Shown: positions 1 through 5,766 of the stretch, one piece after another
Layout of the letters: each line of letters starts with the position of its first letter
Position numbering within the stretch: the stretch's first letter is position 1
NCBI GenBank assembly: GCA_023386155.1
Contig: JAEWKH010000080.1
Coordinates: forward strand, 1-12,835
DNA length: 12,835 bases
Direction of reading: 5' to 3'
DNA from: Pseudomonadota bacterium
GTDB taxonomy: Bacteria; Pseudomonadota; Alphaproteobacteria; Rhizobiales; Beijerinckiaceae
The notes under the pieces: model-generated
The model's database searches: none
Told to the model about the DNA's origin: nothing
Seen by the model: the letters and a program-made list of their open reading frames with translations, nothing else
Translations under genes and position numbers: made by a program

Positions 1-227
1 TAATAGATGTCATGGCGGCGTCGGACAGGCGCCGCCCTTGAAATCCGAGGCCGCGCTCCCAACTATCGATCGACCTGGTGGCGCAAGCGCCTGCCAGAAG
101 CGGTCACGATGCCGAGACGATGACGCCGGATGTACGCGCATCGTCTTGCCGTGGCCGTTATCATTTCAGCAGCCCTCCCGTGCCGCATTCCCTAACCCGT
201 CCCGGCCCAGTGTCGAGCCCACGAAAA
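1..227. other. No supported gene; intergenic
   Basis: I see no convincing coding sequence here. Overlapping open frames exist on both strands, but none shows a recognisable protein. A GC hairpin at 14-36 (stem GGCGGCG/CGCCGCC, 9-nt loop) has no T-run after it, so it is not a good intrinsic terminator. It could be the tail of a unit lying left of the window. A 33-codon minus-strand ORF at 63-164 has a GGAGG upstream but encodes an Arg-rich peptide without recognisable features. Confidence 0.5.
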
Positions 228-251
228 AAGCGCCGGTTCTCACCGGCGCTT
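228..251 (-). terminator. Intrinsic terminator of the four-gene stress operon
   Basis: The stem AAGCGCCGG/CCGGCGCTT (9 bp, 6-nt loop) is followed on the minus strand by a run of six T. It begins 23 nt after the stop codon of the last operon gene, the textbook position and form for a Rho-independent terminator. Confidence 0.9.
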
Positions 252-274
252 CTCATCGTCATCGGAAATGAAGC

Positions 275-970
275 TCAATGGCGGTTGGCATCGCGCCGGC
301 CGTCGAACTCGCTTTCGTGCCGGCTGAAACGCGCCTCTTCGCCACTGAATGCGTCCTCGACGTATTCGCGACCGCGATTGGCGGCATCACGGGCATAACG
401 CATTCCCTGATTGCGGACCTCGTCGGCCCATTCGCCGAACATCTCGTTCTCCCGCCGGGTGCGCGGCAACAGGGCGCCCAGGAGAAGGCCTGCGGCCAAA
501 CCGACAAGTCCGACGACCATCGGATTTTCGGACACGTAGCTCTGAACGCCGCCGCGGGCATTGCCGAAAGCGCGCGCAGAACGGCCGCGCATGTGATGCG
601 CACGACGGCGCTGCCCCTCGTAGGTATCGGACGCCCAATGGGATGCGCGCTCATAGGTGTCACGAGCCCATTCGGAAGCACCCTCATAGGCTTCTTCCGC
701 CTTCTCACGCACCTGGTCCGCAGCCTGTTGAGCCTTGTCGGCCACCGAACCGCCCTGCCCCTGAGCGCCCTGCTGAGACGACTGGTTTCTCTGCTGCTCG
801 GATGCCTGGTTGCCGCCCGCCGTGCCGGTGCCTTGCGCCGAGCGCTGCTCATGGGCGTGAGGCATGGGCGTCTGGCCGATATTGCCGACCGACGTTCCGG
901 CGGAAACGTTGCCAGTCGTTCCTGACTGGGTTCCGCCCGGCTTGCCAGTTTCATTCTTGCTGTTGGCCAT
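275..970 (-). CDS. Membrane-anchored stress protein with 11-residue repeats (DUF883/ElaB-like)
   Basis: A 231-residue protein with no enzymatic motif. Residues 1-75 are a polar Gly/Gln/Ser/Thr-rich, probably disordered tail. Residues 78-121 form four consecutive 11-residue units; Tyr95/106/117, Glu96/107/118 and Trp101/112 recur every 11 positions. One hydrophobic helix follows at about 151-168 (Gly/Ala/Leu-rich), then a charged amphipathic tail. This layout resembles the ElaB/YqjD/DUF883 type and the proteins often labelled nutrient-deprivation-induced in rhizobia. The family assignment is by appearance only. The ATG at 970 has AGGAG six bases upstream. It is the last gene of the operon starting at 2338, 21 nt after the DUF3618 gene, and a strong terminator follows. 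Its expression is expected to follow the EcfG promoter at 2367-2391. The membrane or envelope role under stress is inferred. Confidence 0.8.
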   Translation of the reverse strand: MANSKNETGKPGGTQSGTTGNVSAGTSVGNIGQTPMPHAHEQRSAQGTGTAGGNQASEQQRNQSSQQGAQGQGGSVADKAQQAADQVREKAEEAYEGASEWARDTYERASHWASDTYEGQRRRAHHMRGRSARAFGNARGGVQSYVSENPMVVGLVGLAAGLLLGALLPRTRRENEMFGEWADEVRNQGMRYARDAANRGREYVEDAFSGEEARFSRHESEFDGRRDANRH

Positions 971-991
971 GGAAAACTCCTGTTCTATTCG

Positions 992-1408
992 TCAAAATCG
1001 GGAACGCGTGTCGGGACGCTCGAACATCGGGTCCGTCGTGTGCAACGGGGCTTGGGCCCCATAGAGGCGAGAATCCTCGACCTCCATCAGAAGATGCTCT
1101 TCGGTGATCAGATCCTCGTCGGCCGCGATCAACCGGGTTCTCCGAGGAACCGTGCTTCGCCCGAGACGATAGGCCAGAAGTCCGACGCCCATGGCGATGA
1201 GCATGACGGGAACCGGGTTGCTCCTGACCGTGTCCAGAACCCTCTCGTAGAGTGGCCCGTACTGGCCATTGCGGGCTGTTCCGAGCACGTCGTCGACGAC
1301 ACCGGAGACGGACATCTTGTCCTGAAGACGATCGATGGTGCGGTCCAGTTGAGCGCGGCTGCGCTCGATGTCCCTCTCCATCTCCTGCAGACTCTGTGTC
1401 GTCATCAT
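992..1408 (-). CDS. DUF3618-type small membrane protein
   Basis: A 138-residue protein. Residues 8-32 form a charged helix with the spacing ERDIERSRAQLDRTIDRLQ, characteristic of DUF3618. A single membrane segment follows at about 66-82 (Pro-Val-Met-Leu-Ile-Ala-Met-Gly), and the tail is acidic. The function is unknown. In rhizobia-like genomes DUF3618 proteins commonly sit beside phage-holin-like (DUF1469) genes, as here. The start at 1408 overlaps the stop of the upstream holin-like gene as ATGA, so translation is probably coupled. A second ATG directly follows at 1405 and lies six bases from a GAGG, against three for the first, so the true start may be 1405. It is the third gene of the EcfG-promoted operon. 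Confidence 0.85.
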   Translation of the reverse strand: MMTTQSLQEMERDIERSRAQLDRTIDRLQDKMSVSGVVDDVLGTARNGQYGPLYERVLDTVRSNPVPVMLIAMGVGLLAYRLGRSTVPRRTRLIAADEDLITEEHLLMEVEDSRLYGAQAPLHTTDPMFERPDTRSRF

Positions 1409-1797
1409 GCACCTCGTTCGGACAGGACTTCAGCGTCGCGCTGGAGAGAGCGCATCGTCCGTTGCGGTATGAGGGCGGACGAGTTCATGGCGTTGCGTCC
1501 CCACAGACCGAGGCCGATCGCGATGAGCGCCATCACTCCGCCGACGATGAGCGCGGCGAGCGCCTCGGAATTGACGACCGTGGCAAGCCATTCGACGAGG
1601 GATTCCGTCAGCAGCATGACGGCCGCAATGGCGAAGATTGCGGCCACGACCACCATGGCGAGCCCCATGAAAAGCGTGCGGATGTTCTGCGACACCTCGG
1701 TCTTGAAGAGCGTGAATTCCTTCTGCGCGAGATCCGTGGATTCCCGCAGCGCCTCACCGACGAGGCCCTGTATGGTCTGGTTGCCGTTGTCCTGCAT
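1405..1797 (-). CDS. Phage-holin-superfamily (DUF1469) membrane protein
   Basis: A 130-residue protein. An N-terminal helix contains the pattern LVGEALRESTDLAQKEFTLF, followed by two membrane segments at about 42-65 and 78-99. This is the layout of the Phage_holin_3_6/DUF1469 family, whose members are chromosomal integral membrane proteins and not necessarily lytic. A longer reading frame runs up to 1884. The ATG at 1797 is preferred because GGAGG lies five bases before it and it falls 13 nt after the stop of the preceding gene. The longer form would add a Pro/Arg-rich stretch overlapping that gene. An ATG at 1809 is possible but has no ribosome site. It is the second gene of the operon, and its stop overlaps the next start (ATGA). 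The role is unknown beyond likely envelope stress. Confidence 0.85.
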   Translation of the reverse strand: MQDNGNQTIQGLVGEALRESTDLAQKEFTLFKTEVSQNIRTLFMGLAMVVVAAIFAIAAVMLLTESLVEWLATVVNSEALAALIVGGVMALIAIGLGLWGRNAMNSSALIPQRTMRSLQRDAEVLSERGA

Positions 1798-1810
1798 GGC
1801 AGCCTCCATC

Positions 1811-2338
1811 TCAGGCGCCGGTGCCGGAGCGCGGACGCCGGGCCTGCCGGGCACTGGCCTGCCCACCCCGCGCCGCGCCAGCACTCATGGAATCGTAGCG
1901 CAGATCCTCGGCGGTGCTCTTGATGAAGCGCGCGGCAAGGAAGCCGACCGCGACGGACACGGCGGCTGCGGTCGCCGGACGGCGGCGGACGACATCCTCG
2001 AACTCGTTGAAGAAGTCCGCGAAGCTGCGCTCGCGGATGGAATCCGCAAGGTGCTCCAGCCCCTCGGCGGCCGTGTCGACGACAGCCCTGATATTGGGCC
2101 TCTCATCGAAGGACCGCGTGGACTCGCGCAATGAGGTGGCGAAATCGGCAACGGACTGCGCGACGTCATCCTTGCGGCGGCCGACATAGTCCGTTGCCTG
2201 CTCCCGCGCGGAATCGATGAAGTACCGGCTGCGCTCCACAGCGACGCCAGCGATATCGCCGACTTCGTCCTTGAGCGTATCCCAATCCTCTTTGCCGTTG
2301 TCTTGCTGCCTGTTGGTGTCTTGCTGTCCCACGCCCAT
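1811..2338 (-). CDS. Small stress-operon membrane protein, first gene (DUF883-like)
   Basis: A 175-residue protein. The N-terminus is polar and Gln/Asp-rich. A long charged amphipathic helix region follows at about 17-118, containing VERSRYFIDSAREQATDYV. One membrane helix at about 122-139 follows (Ala/Val-rich, ending GFLAARF), then a basic Arg/Gly/Ser tail. This is the general layout of the ElaB/YqjD/DUF883 group, but I could not name the family with certainty. A frame extension gives a TTG at 2344. The ATG at 2338 is preferred because GAGAGG sits six bases before it, and it would directly abut the TTG. It heads the operon, with a GGAAC-N16-GGTT promoter 28 nt upstream, so general-stress control is expected. 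Confidence 0.8.
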   Translation of the reverse strand: MGVGQQDTNRQQDNGKEDWDTLKDEVGDIAGVAVERSRYFIDSAREQATDYVGRRKDDVAQSVADFATSLRESTRSFDERPNIRAVVDTAAEGLEHLADSIRERSFADFFNEFEDVVRRRPATAAAVSVAVGFLAARFIKSTAEDLRYDSMSAGAARGGQASARQARRPRSGTGA

Positions 2339-2366
2339 GGTCAACCTCTCTCAATCGTGAGTGAGT

Positions 2367-2391
2367 AACCATTAGAAGCGCGGCAGGTTCC
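2367..2391 (-). promoter_or_regulatory. EcfG-type general stress promoter of the four-gene operon
   Basis: On the minus strand GGAAC (2391-2387) is followed after 16 bases by GGTT (2370-2367). The consensus for the PhyR/EcfG general stress sigma factor in alphaproteobacteria is GGAAC-N16/17-CGTT, so there is one mismatch, at the least conserved position. The distance to the start codon at 2338 is 28 nt, nearly the same as for the other two good sites in this window. Confidence 0.75.
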
Positions 2392-2506
2392 GAACGTCCC
2401 GAAGCTCAATGCTTTAGGGACTGATGCGTTCTTTGCCGAGGCTCCGCGGATGGGAATCCGAGCTGTTTCCTTTGCCGCCGAACCGGAGCCACGGCACGGA
2501 TATGCT

Positions 2507-2893
2507 CTAGGTGGCCGATCCGAGCCAGTCGACGAGATCCGCCACCCTCCGGCGGGCCTCGTCATCCTTCAGCTTCAGGAAGCCCCGCACGAGTCGGTCG
2601 CTTTCCGGTCGGGTCAGAAACTCGGCCATGAGGCTGTCGTCCGAGTACCCGCCGGCGCGCAGCCCGGGAATTCCTTCGAAGAAGAAGTCGATGTTGACGT
2701 CCAGAACGCCCGCGATGTGAAGCAGACGGCTCGCACCGATGCGGTTGACGCCCTTCTCGTATTTCTGGACCTGCTGGAACGTGAGCCCCAGGGCCTCCGC
2801 GAGTTTCTCCTGGCTCATCCCGAGCATGGTCCGCCGGGCTCTGACCCGGTGTCCGATGTGCCTGTCGATCTCGGTAGGGGACTTCTTCTGCAA
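2507..2893 (-). CDS. XRE-family helix-turn-helix transcriptional regulator
   Basis: A 128-residue DNA-binding protein. Residues 12-66 form a Cro/CI-type HTH with the motif MSQEKLAEALGLTFQQVQKYEKG, followed by NRIGASRL. This subtype is widespread in rhizobial genomes. The C-terminal half (about 70-128) is a charged helical region, probably for dimerisation. The start is TTG at 2893. AGGAG lies seven bases upstream, and the resulting N-terminus (charged, then HxGHRVRARR) fits the family, whereas the next Met would cut into the HTH. It is transcribed away from the LuxR-type gene across a 140-bp AT-rich region with an inverted repeat at 2982-2998. Control of itself or of the quorum-sensing genes is a reasonable inference, not shown. 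Confidence 0.9.
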   Translation of the reverse strand: MQKKSPTEIDRHIGHRVRARRTMLGMSQEKLAEALGLTFQQVQKYEKGVNRIGASRLLHIAGVLDVNIDFFFEGIPGLRAGGYSDDSLMAEFLTRPESDRLVRGFLKLKDDEARRRVADLVDWLGSAT

Positions 2894-3033
2894 AAAACCG
2901 CTCCTGCTTATGGATATCTTGTTCTACGTATGCGGTTTATATAACTTTTGGTAGTTTATTCCGAAAATTTAATCTATAGGTTGTGACACAGTATCACATA
3001 TGATTGTGGGTTGTACATCTCCCGGAGGTGCCC
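2894..3033. promoter_or_regulatory. AT-rich divergent promoter region between the XRE and LuxR-type genes
   Basis: This 140-bp gap is much richer in A+T (for example TTTATATAA at about 2937, and AAAATTTAATCTATA) than the rest of the window. It separates two divergently transcribed regulators and must contain both promoters. No -35/-10 pair is good enough to name. It contains the dyad at 2982-2998. Confidence 0.6.
2982..2998. promoter_or_regulatory. Inverted repeat TGTGA-N7-TCACA, possible operator
   Basis: A perfect 5-bp dyad with a 7-bp spacer lies 35 nt before the GTG start of the LuxR-type gene. It resembles a CRP/FNR-type site, but the spacer is one base longer than the CRP consensus (N6). 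It could instead be an operator for the adjacent XRE protein. The binding protein is unknown. Confidence 0.4.
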
Positions 3034-3765
3034 GTGAGCGGCCGCAGCCTTGACCATTCAGCAGAAGCCTTTGATTTCATTGGTGGATTGGACCATCTAG
3101 CCACACCCCATGAAATCGTTGACGCTATGGAGCGGTCCTTTGCCCGCTTCGGCTTCGAGAACTTCATCATGACCGGGCTGCCGCATCCGGATCAGCGGAT
3201 CGAGACCTTGGTTCTTCTGAAGAAATGGCCCCTGGATTGGTATCGTCGCTACACGCAGAACGGGTTCGACCGGCACGATCCCGTGATCCGGCTTTGCCGA
3301 CGGACCGTCCAGCCCTTCGAATGGGCCGAAGCCCCATGCGATCCTGACACGAACCCCAAAGGGGCAGAGATCATGCGCGGGGCGGCGGAATTCGGTATGA
3401 AGCAAGGCTACTGCCTGCCGATTCATGGGCTGAATGGCTTCGAGGCCTGCCTCTCCATGAGCGGTCCTCAGCTCGATCTGACCCCACAGACCAAGCCAGC
3501 CCTCCACTTGATGGCCATCTACGCCTTCGAGCGTGCGAGGCTGATCCTGGCCCCCTCCCCCCAGCCCAATCCGCTGACCGCCCGCGAGAAGGAGACGCTG
3601 CGCTGGGCGGCGTTGGGCAAATCCGCCGCGGATACGGGGGAGATCCTGGGCGTAACGGAAAGGACCATCACGGCCCATATCAGCAGCGCCTGCCAGAAGC
3701 TCAGCGCTGCCAACAAGACTCATGCCGTGGCTCGAGCACTTCAGCACCGCCTCATCGAGATCTGA
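3034..3765 (+). CDS. luxR: LuxR-type acyl-homoserine-lactone-responsive transcriptional regulator
   Basis: A 243-residue quorum-sensing receptor. Residues about 20-170 form the autoinducer-binding domain, with the invariant ligand-pocket residues at the TraR spacing: Trp69, Tyr73, Asp82, Pro83 and Trp97 (TraR W57, Y61, D70, P71, W85). Residues 180-240 form the LuxR-type HTH (LTAREKETLRWAALGKSAAD, then TERTITAHI). The GTG at 3034 has GGAGG five bases upstream. A TTG at 3004 in the same frame has no ribosome site and lies next to the operator-like dyad. The luxI-type gene follows 84 nt downstream in the same direction, so this is a cognate pair, expected to bind the lux-box-like dyad at 3775-3794 when loaded with signal. 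The ligand cannot be read from sequence. Confidence 0.93.
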   Translation: MSGRSLDHSAEAFDFIGGLDHLATPHEIVDAMERSFARFGFENFIMTGLPHPDQRIETLVLLKKWPLDWYRRYTQNGFDRHDPVIRLCRRTVQPFEWAEAPCDPDTNPKGAEIMRGAAEFGMKQGYCLPIHGLNGFEACLSMSGPQLDLTPQTKPALHLMAIYAFERARLILAPSPQPNPLTAREKETLRWAALGKSAADTGEILGVTERTITAHISSACQKLSAANKTHAVARALQHRLIEI

Positions 3766-3774
3766 CGTAAAAGC

Positions 3775-3794
3775 ACCTGTAATTTCCTACAATG
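3775..3794 (+). promoter_or_regulatory. lux-box-like dyad upstream of luxI
   Basis: The 20-bp element ACCTGTAATTTCCTACAATG matches the Vibrio lux box (ACCTGTAGGATCGTACAGGT) at the first seven bases and the TACA core of the second half. The halves ACCTGTA and CATTGTA (reverse complement of the right side) form an imperfect dyad. It ends 55 nt before the luxI start, compatible with activation by LuxR and signal-driven positive feedback. Confidence 0.6.
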
Positions 3795-3849
3795 TTCAAA
3801 TCTGATCAGCCGTGGACACTGCTCTCCGAAAGACTGGAGGGCATGGGGA

Positions 3850-4494
3850 ATGACCACAATTCAGGTGATCTCCGGAGCCGACAAGGCTCGTTATTCAGAA
3901 GTTCTCGATGAGTATTTCCGCCTCAGACACGAGGTTTTCGTTGAGGAGAGGGGCTGGCATGATCTGCGGCGTCCCGATGGACGGGAGATCGATGCCTACG
4001 ACAACCAGAACGCCACCTATCTGATCGCTCTCGACAAGGGCCGCGTCATCGGGGGCCTGAGGCTCTATCCGACACTCCTGCCGCATATGATCAGCGAGGC
4101 CTTTCCTTACCTCGTGAAGGAGAGAGGCGTGCTCTCCGGCGCCACCATCCTCGAGTGCACGCGCTACTTCATCGTCAAGGAGCGGCGAACCGGCCGCACG
4201 GATTGCCGCCTCCTGGCTGCCTTCCAGCAATTCTGCCTCGCTGAGGGTATCACGGAGGTAACCGCCGTCGTGGAGATGTGGTGGTTGCCTCGCTGGCACC
4301 AAGCCGGGTTCAAGGTGCGCCCGCTCGGTCTGCCGACCATGATCGAGGGCCAGCCTTGCATCGCGGCAGCCATTCGCATCTCTGAGGAAAGCCTGGAGCA
4401 TGTCAGCAGGCTGGCCGCCCTACGTGGCTCCTCCCTCTTACGAGATGACGCGTCCTTCTTTCATCGTGATCGGGTGCCGCATGTCGCTTCCTGA
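3850..4494 (+). CDS. luxI: LuxI-type acyl-homoserine-lactone synthase
   Basis: A 214-residue enzyme that makes N-acyl-homoserine lactone from S-adenosylmethionine and an acyl donor (acyl-ACP or acyl-CoA) in the cytoplasm. Family landmarks are present: LRHEVFVEERGW (Arg26, Phe30, Trp36), DAYDN (Asp48 and Asp51), GGLRL (Arg71) and ECTRYFI (Glu102, Arg105). These cover the invariant substrate-binding residues. The length is typical, with a C-terminal tail after about residue 180 that is not conserved. GGAGG lies nine bases before the ATG, plus a nearer GGGGA. It follows the LuxR-type gene and probably has its own promoter under the lux-box-like dyad. The next small ORF overlaps its end. Acyl-chain specificity cannot be predicted. 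Confidence 0.95.
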   Translation: MTTIQVISGADKARYSEVLDEYFRLRHEVFVEERGWHDLRRPDGREIDAYDNQNATYLIALDKGRVIGGLRLYPTLLPHMISEAFPYLVKERGVLSGATILECTRYFIVKERRTGRTDCRLLAAFQQFCLAEGITEVTAVVEMWWLPRWHQAGFKVRPLGLPTMIEGQPCIAAAIRISEESLEHVSRLAALRGSSLLRDDASFFHRDRVPHVAS

Positions 4495-4729
4495 GGAACT
4501 CCCTCCCCTCTCGTCCTTCGTCCATGACGAAATGATCGATCGTGCATCCCAGAATCTGGTGCATTGCCTTGCGCAGTTTCCTCCCATCGTGCGCTTGCGG
4601 CTTCTCGCCTTCATGCATCTGGTGGAACATCCCGATACGTTGAGAGCCGCGCTCGAGATCACGCCGTCGGGCTCCATGCGGCTGGTCCTGGACACGAAAA
4701 TCGTGCCGGACACGGCCCATCGGCATTGA
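4481..4729 (+). CDS. Small hypothetical protein overlapping the end of luxI
   Basis: I do not recognise this protein. From the ATG at 4481 it has 82 residues: an acidic N-terminus, a predicted helix with SQNLVHCLAQFPPIVRLRLL, and a C-terminal strand-like LEITPSGSMRLVLDTKI. No signal peptide or membrane segment is visible. The frame opens further upstream (ATG at 4400 and at 4445), which would overlap luxI by up to 95 nt. The 4481 start has only a weak GGGTG upstream but gives a 14-nt overlap, compatible with coupled translation. It shares direction with luxI and ends just before a terminator hairpin, so it is probably the last gene of the quorum-sensing unit. A link to signalling is inferred from position alone. 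Confidence 0.6.
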   Translation: MSLPEELPPLSSFVHDEMIDRASQNLVHCLAQFPPIVRLRLLAFMHLVEHPDTLRAALEITPSGSMRLVLDTKIVPDTAHRH

Positions 4730-4760
4730 AGCCGGCCGTTTCGAACATTCCTGAAAAAGA

Positions 4761-4792
4761 AAGGCCTCGCGCCCGTGAAAGCGCGAGGCCTT
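4761..4792 (-). terminator. Strong intrinsic terminator between convergent genes
   Basis: A perfect 12-bp stem AAGGCCTCGCGC/GCGCGAGGCCTT has an 8-nt loop. On the minus strand it is followed by TTTCTTTTTC, so it ends the DUF892 gene 18 nt after that gene's stop. On the plus strand it lies 31 nt after the small luxI-linked ORF and may also act there, although no T-run follows. Confidence 0.92.
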
Positions 4793-4810
4793 GCCCGTGA
4801 AGAGCGTCCC

Positions 4811-5305
4811 TTATGCCGCCTTCGTGTTCACGCGGGCTTCCGCGAGCTCGGTCAGCAGCTTGTCGGTCTTCTTTTCCTCCTGGAGATTCTGGTCGAGGAG
4901 CTTCGCGGCATCGCTCATGCCCAGCTCCTCGGCCCAGGTCTTCAGGGAGCCGTAGCGGGTGATCTCGTAATGCTCGACCGCCTGCGCGGCCGCGAGGATA
5001 CCGGCGTCGAGAGCCTCGCTGTCCGCGAAGTCCTCCATGACCTCCTTGCCTTCCTCGATGATGCCGTTGATGGCCTCGCACTGCACGCCGCGGGCCGGCT
5101 TGCCGAGCATCTCGAAGACTTTCTCAAGCCGCTCGATCTGTCCTTCCGTCTCTTGGCGGTGCGTTTCGAAAGCCTGCTTCAGCTCCTCGGATTCGGCGTT
5201 CTTGGCCATCCTCGGCAGGGCCTTCAGGATCTGCTTCTCGGCGTAGAAAACATCCTTCAGCGTATGAAGGAACAGGTCGTTCAAGGTCTTTTCCTTGGCT
5301 GCCAT
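4811..5305 (-). CDS. DUF892 / YciF-type ferritin-like stress protein
   Basis: A 164-residue all-helical protein of the YciE/YciF (DUF892) ferritin-like group. The N-terminal signature LNDLFLHTLKDVFYAEKQIL is clear. Four long helices are predicted, with candidate metal ligands Glu23, His49/Glu52, Glu111/His112 and Glu143/Glu144. The metal and activity are not established for the family; stress induction is its usual context. The frame extends to 5506, but the ATG at 5305 gives the family-standard N-terminus and has GAGGAG eight bases upstream. The upstream extension would run through the promoter. A perfect EcfG promoter (5336-5360) lies 30 nt before the start and a strong terminator follows, so this is a single-gene general-stress unit, divergent from the DUF2892 gene. 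Confidence 0.93.
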   Translation of the reverse strand: MAAKEKTLNDLFLHTLKDVFYAEKQILKALPRMAKNAESEELKQAFETHRQETEGQIERLEKVFEMLGKPARGVQCEAINGIIEEGKEVMEDFADSEALDAGILAAAQAVEHYEITRYGSLKTWAEELGMSDAAKLLDQNLQEEKKTDKLLTELAEARVNTKAA

Positions 5306-5335
5306 CGTAACAACTCCTCGGTTGAGCGTGGACTC

Positions 5336-5360
5336 AACGAAGGTCAAGCTTTGGGGTTCC
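5336..5360 (-). promoter_or_regulatory. EcfG-type general stress promoter of the DUF892 gene
   Basis: On the minus strand GGAAC (5360-5356), a 16-base spacer and CGTT (5339-5336) match the EcfG consensus exactly. The ATG at 5305 is 30 nt beyond the -10 element. Confidence 0.88.
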
Positions 5361-5389
5361 TCCCGATTCCGGCGGCATGACGATTCAAA

Positions 5390-5415
5390 GGAACAACACC
5401 GCTTCACGTCGCGTT
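5390..5415 (+). promoter_or_regulatory. EcfG-type general stress promoter of the DUF2892 gene
   Basis: On the plus strand GGAAC (5390-5394), a 17-base spacer and CGTT (5412-5415) match the EcfG consensus exactly. The GTG start at 5445 is 29 nt beyond the -10 element. Its -35 lies 29 bp from the -35 of the divergent promoter at 5336-5360. Confidence 0.85.
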
Positions 5416-5444
5416 CGGCCAAGGTGAATTCATGGAGGAACGAC

Positions 5445-5705
5445 GTGACGAACATGCTCCTGGCAGGCACGGAATCACTGATGAATGGAGAGCCCAACCT
5501 CAGCACGGTCGAGCGCGGCGCCTACATGCTGGCCGGCCTCGGCCTCGCGGCGGCAGCGGCGAAGCCGCGCCCGAACCCGCTCCTGAACATCCTGGCGCTC
5601 GCGGGCGGATCCTATCTTGCCTGGCGCGGCTATATGGGCAACTGCCCCGTCAAGGCCGCCCTCATGGGCTCGCACGGGAACGACCGGATCGCCCACCGCG
5701 GCTGA
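5445..5705 (+). CDS. DUF2892 (YgaP-like) small inner-membrane protein
   Basis: An 86-residue protein. Residues 18-75 match the DUF2892 layout: NLSTVERGAYMLAGLGL, a first hydrophobic helix (about 24-39), a short basic turn, a second helix (about 46-61), and then the family's conserved GNCPVKAAL with Cys67. DUF2892 is the membrane part of YgaP-type proteins; alone it has no known activity. The GTG at 5445 is chosen because GGAGG lies six bases upstream. The in-frame ATG at 5454 would sit 15 bases away. A different-frame ATG at 5432 overlaps the ribosome site. The gene has its own EcfG promoter and is followed by a bidirectional hairpin, so it is a single-gene stress unit. Confidence 0.85.
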   Translation: MTNMLLAGTESLMNGEPNLSTVERGAYMLAGLGLAAAAAKPRPNPLLNILALAGGSYLAWRGYMGNCPVKAALMGSHGNDRIAHRG

Positions 5706-5710
5706 TACGG

Positions 5711-5739
5711 CAAGGGCCACAGAGAAACTGTGGCCCTTG
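5711..5739. terminator. Bidirectional hairpin terminator
   Basis: A perfect 12-bp stem CAAGGGCCACAG/CTGTGGCCCTTG with loop AGAAA lies between the convergent DUF2892 (ends 5705) and GlsB/YeaQ (ends 5767) genes. Neither side has a long T-run, but its strength and position fit termination in both directions. Confidence 0.8.
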
Positions 5740-5766
5740 TCATTCCGGTTCCGATCGCGAAGCCGA

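Noticed and set aside
14..36. GC hairpin GGCGGCG/CGCCGCC
   Set aside because: No T-run after it on either strand, and short GC stems are frequent by chance in this composition.
63..164. 33-codon minus-strand ORF with a GGAGG upstream
   Set aside because: Very short and Arg-rich, with nine bases between GGAGG and ATG, no recognisable feature and placed downstream of a terminator.
259..954. 231-codon frame on the same strand as the first minus-strand gene
   Set aside because: A +1 shadow with an Arg/Ala/Ser-rich product; the 275-970 frame has the ribosome site, membrane helix and 11-residue repeats.
2982..2998. Classical CRP site before luxR
   Set aside because: The dyad TGTGA/TCACA has a 7-base spacer, not the required 6, so it is kept only as an unassigned inverted repeat.
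4620..4645. GGAAC followed by CGTT near 4625
   Set aside because: The spacer is only 9 bases, so it cannot be an EcfG promoter.
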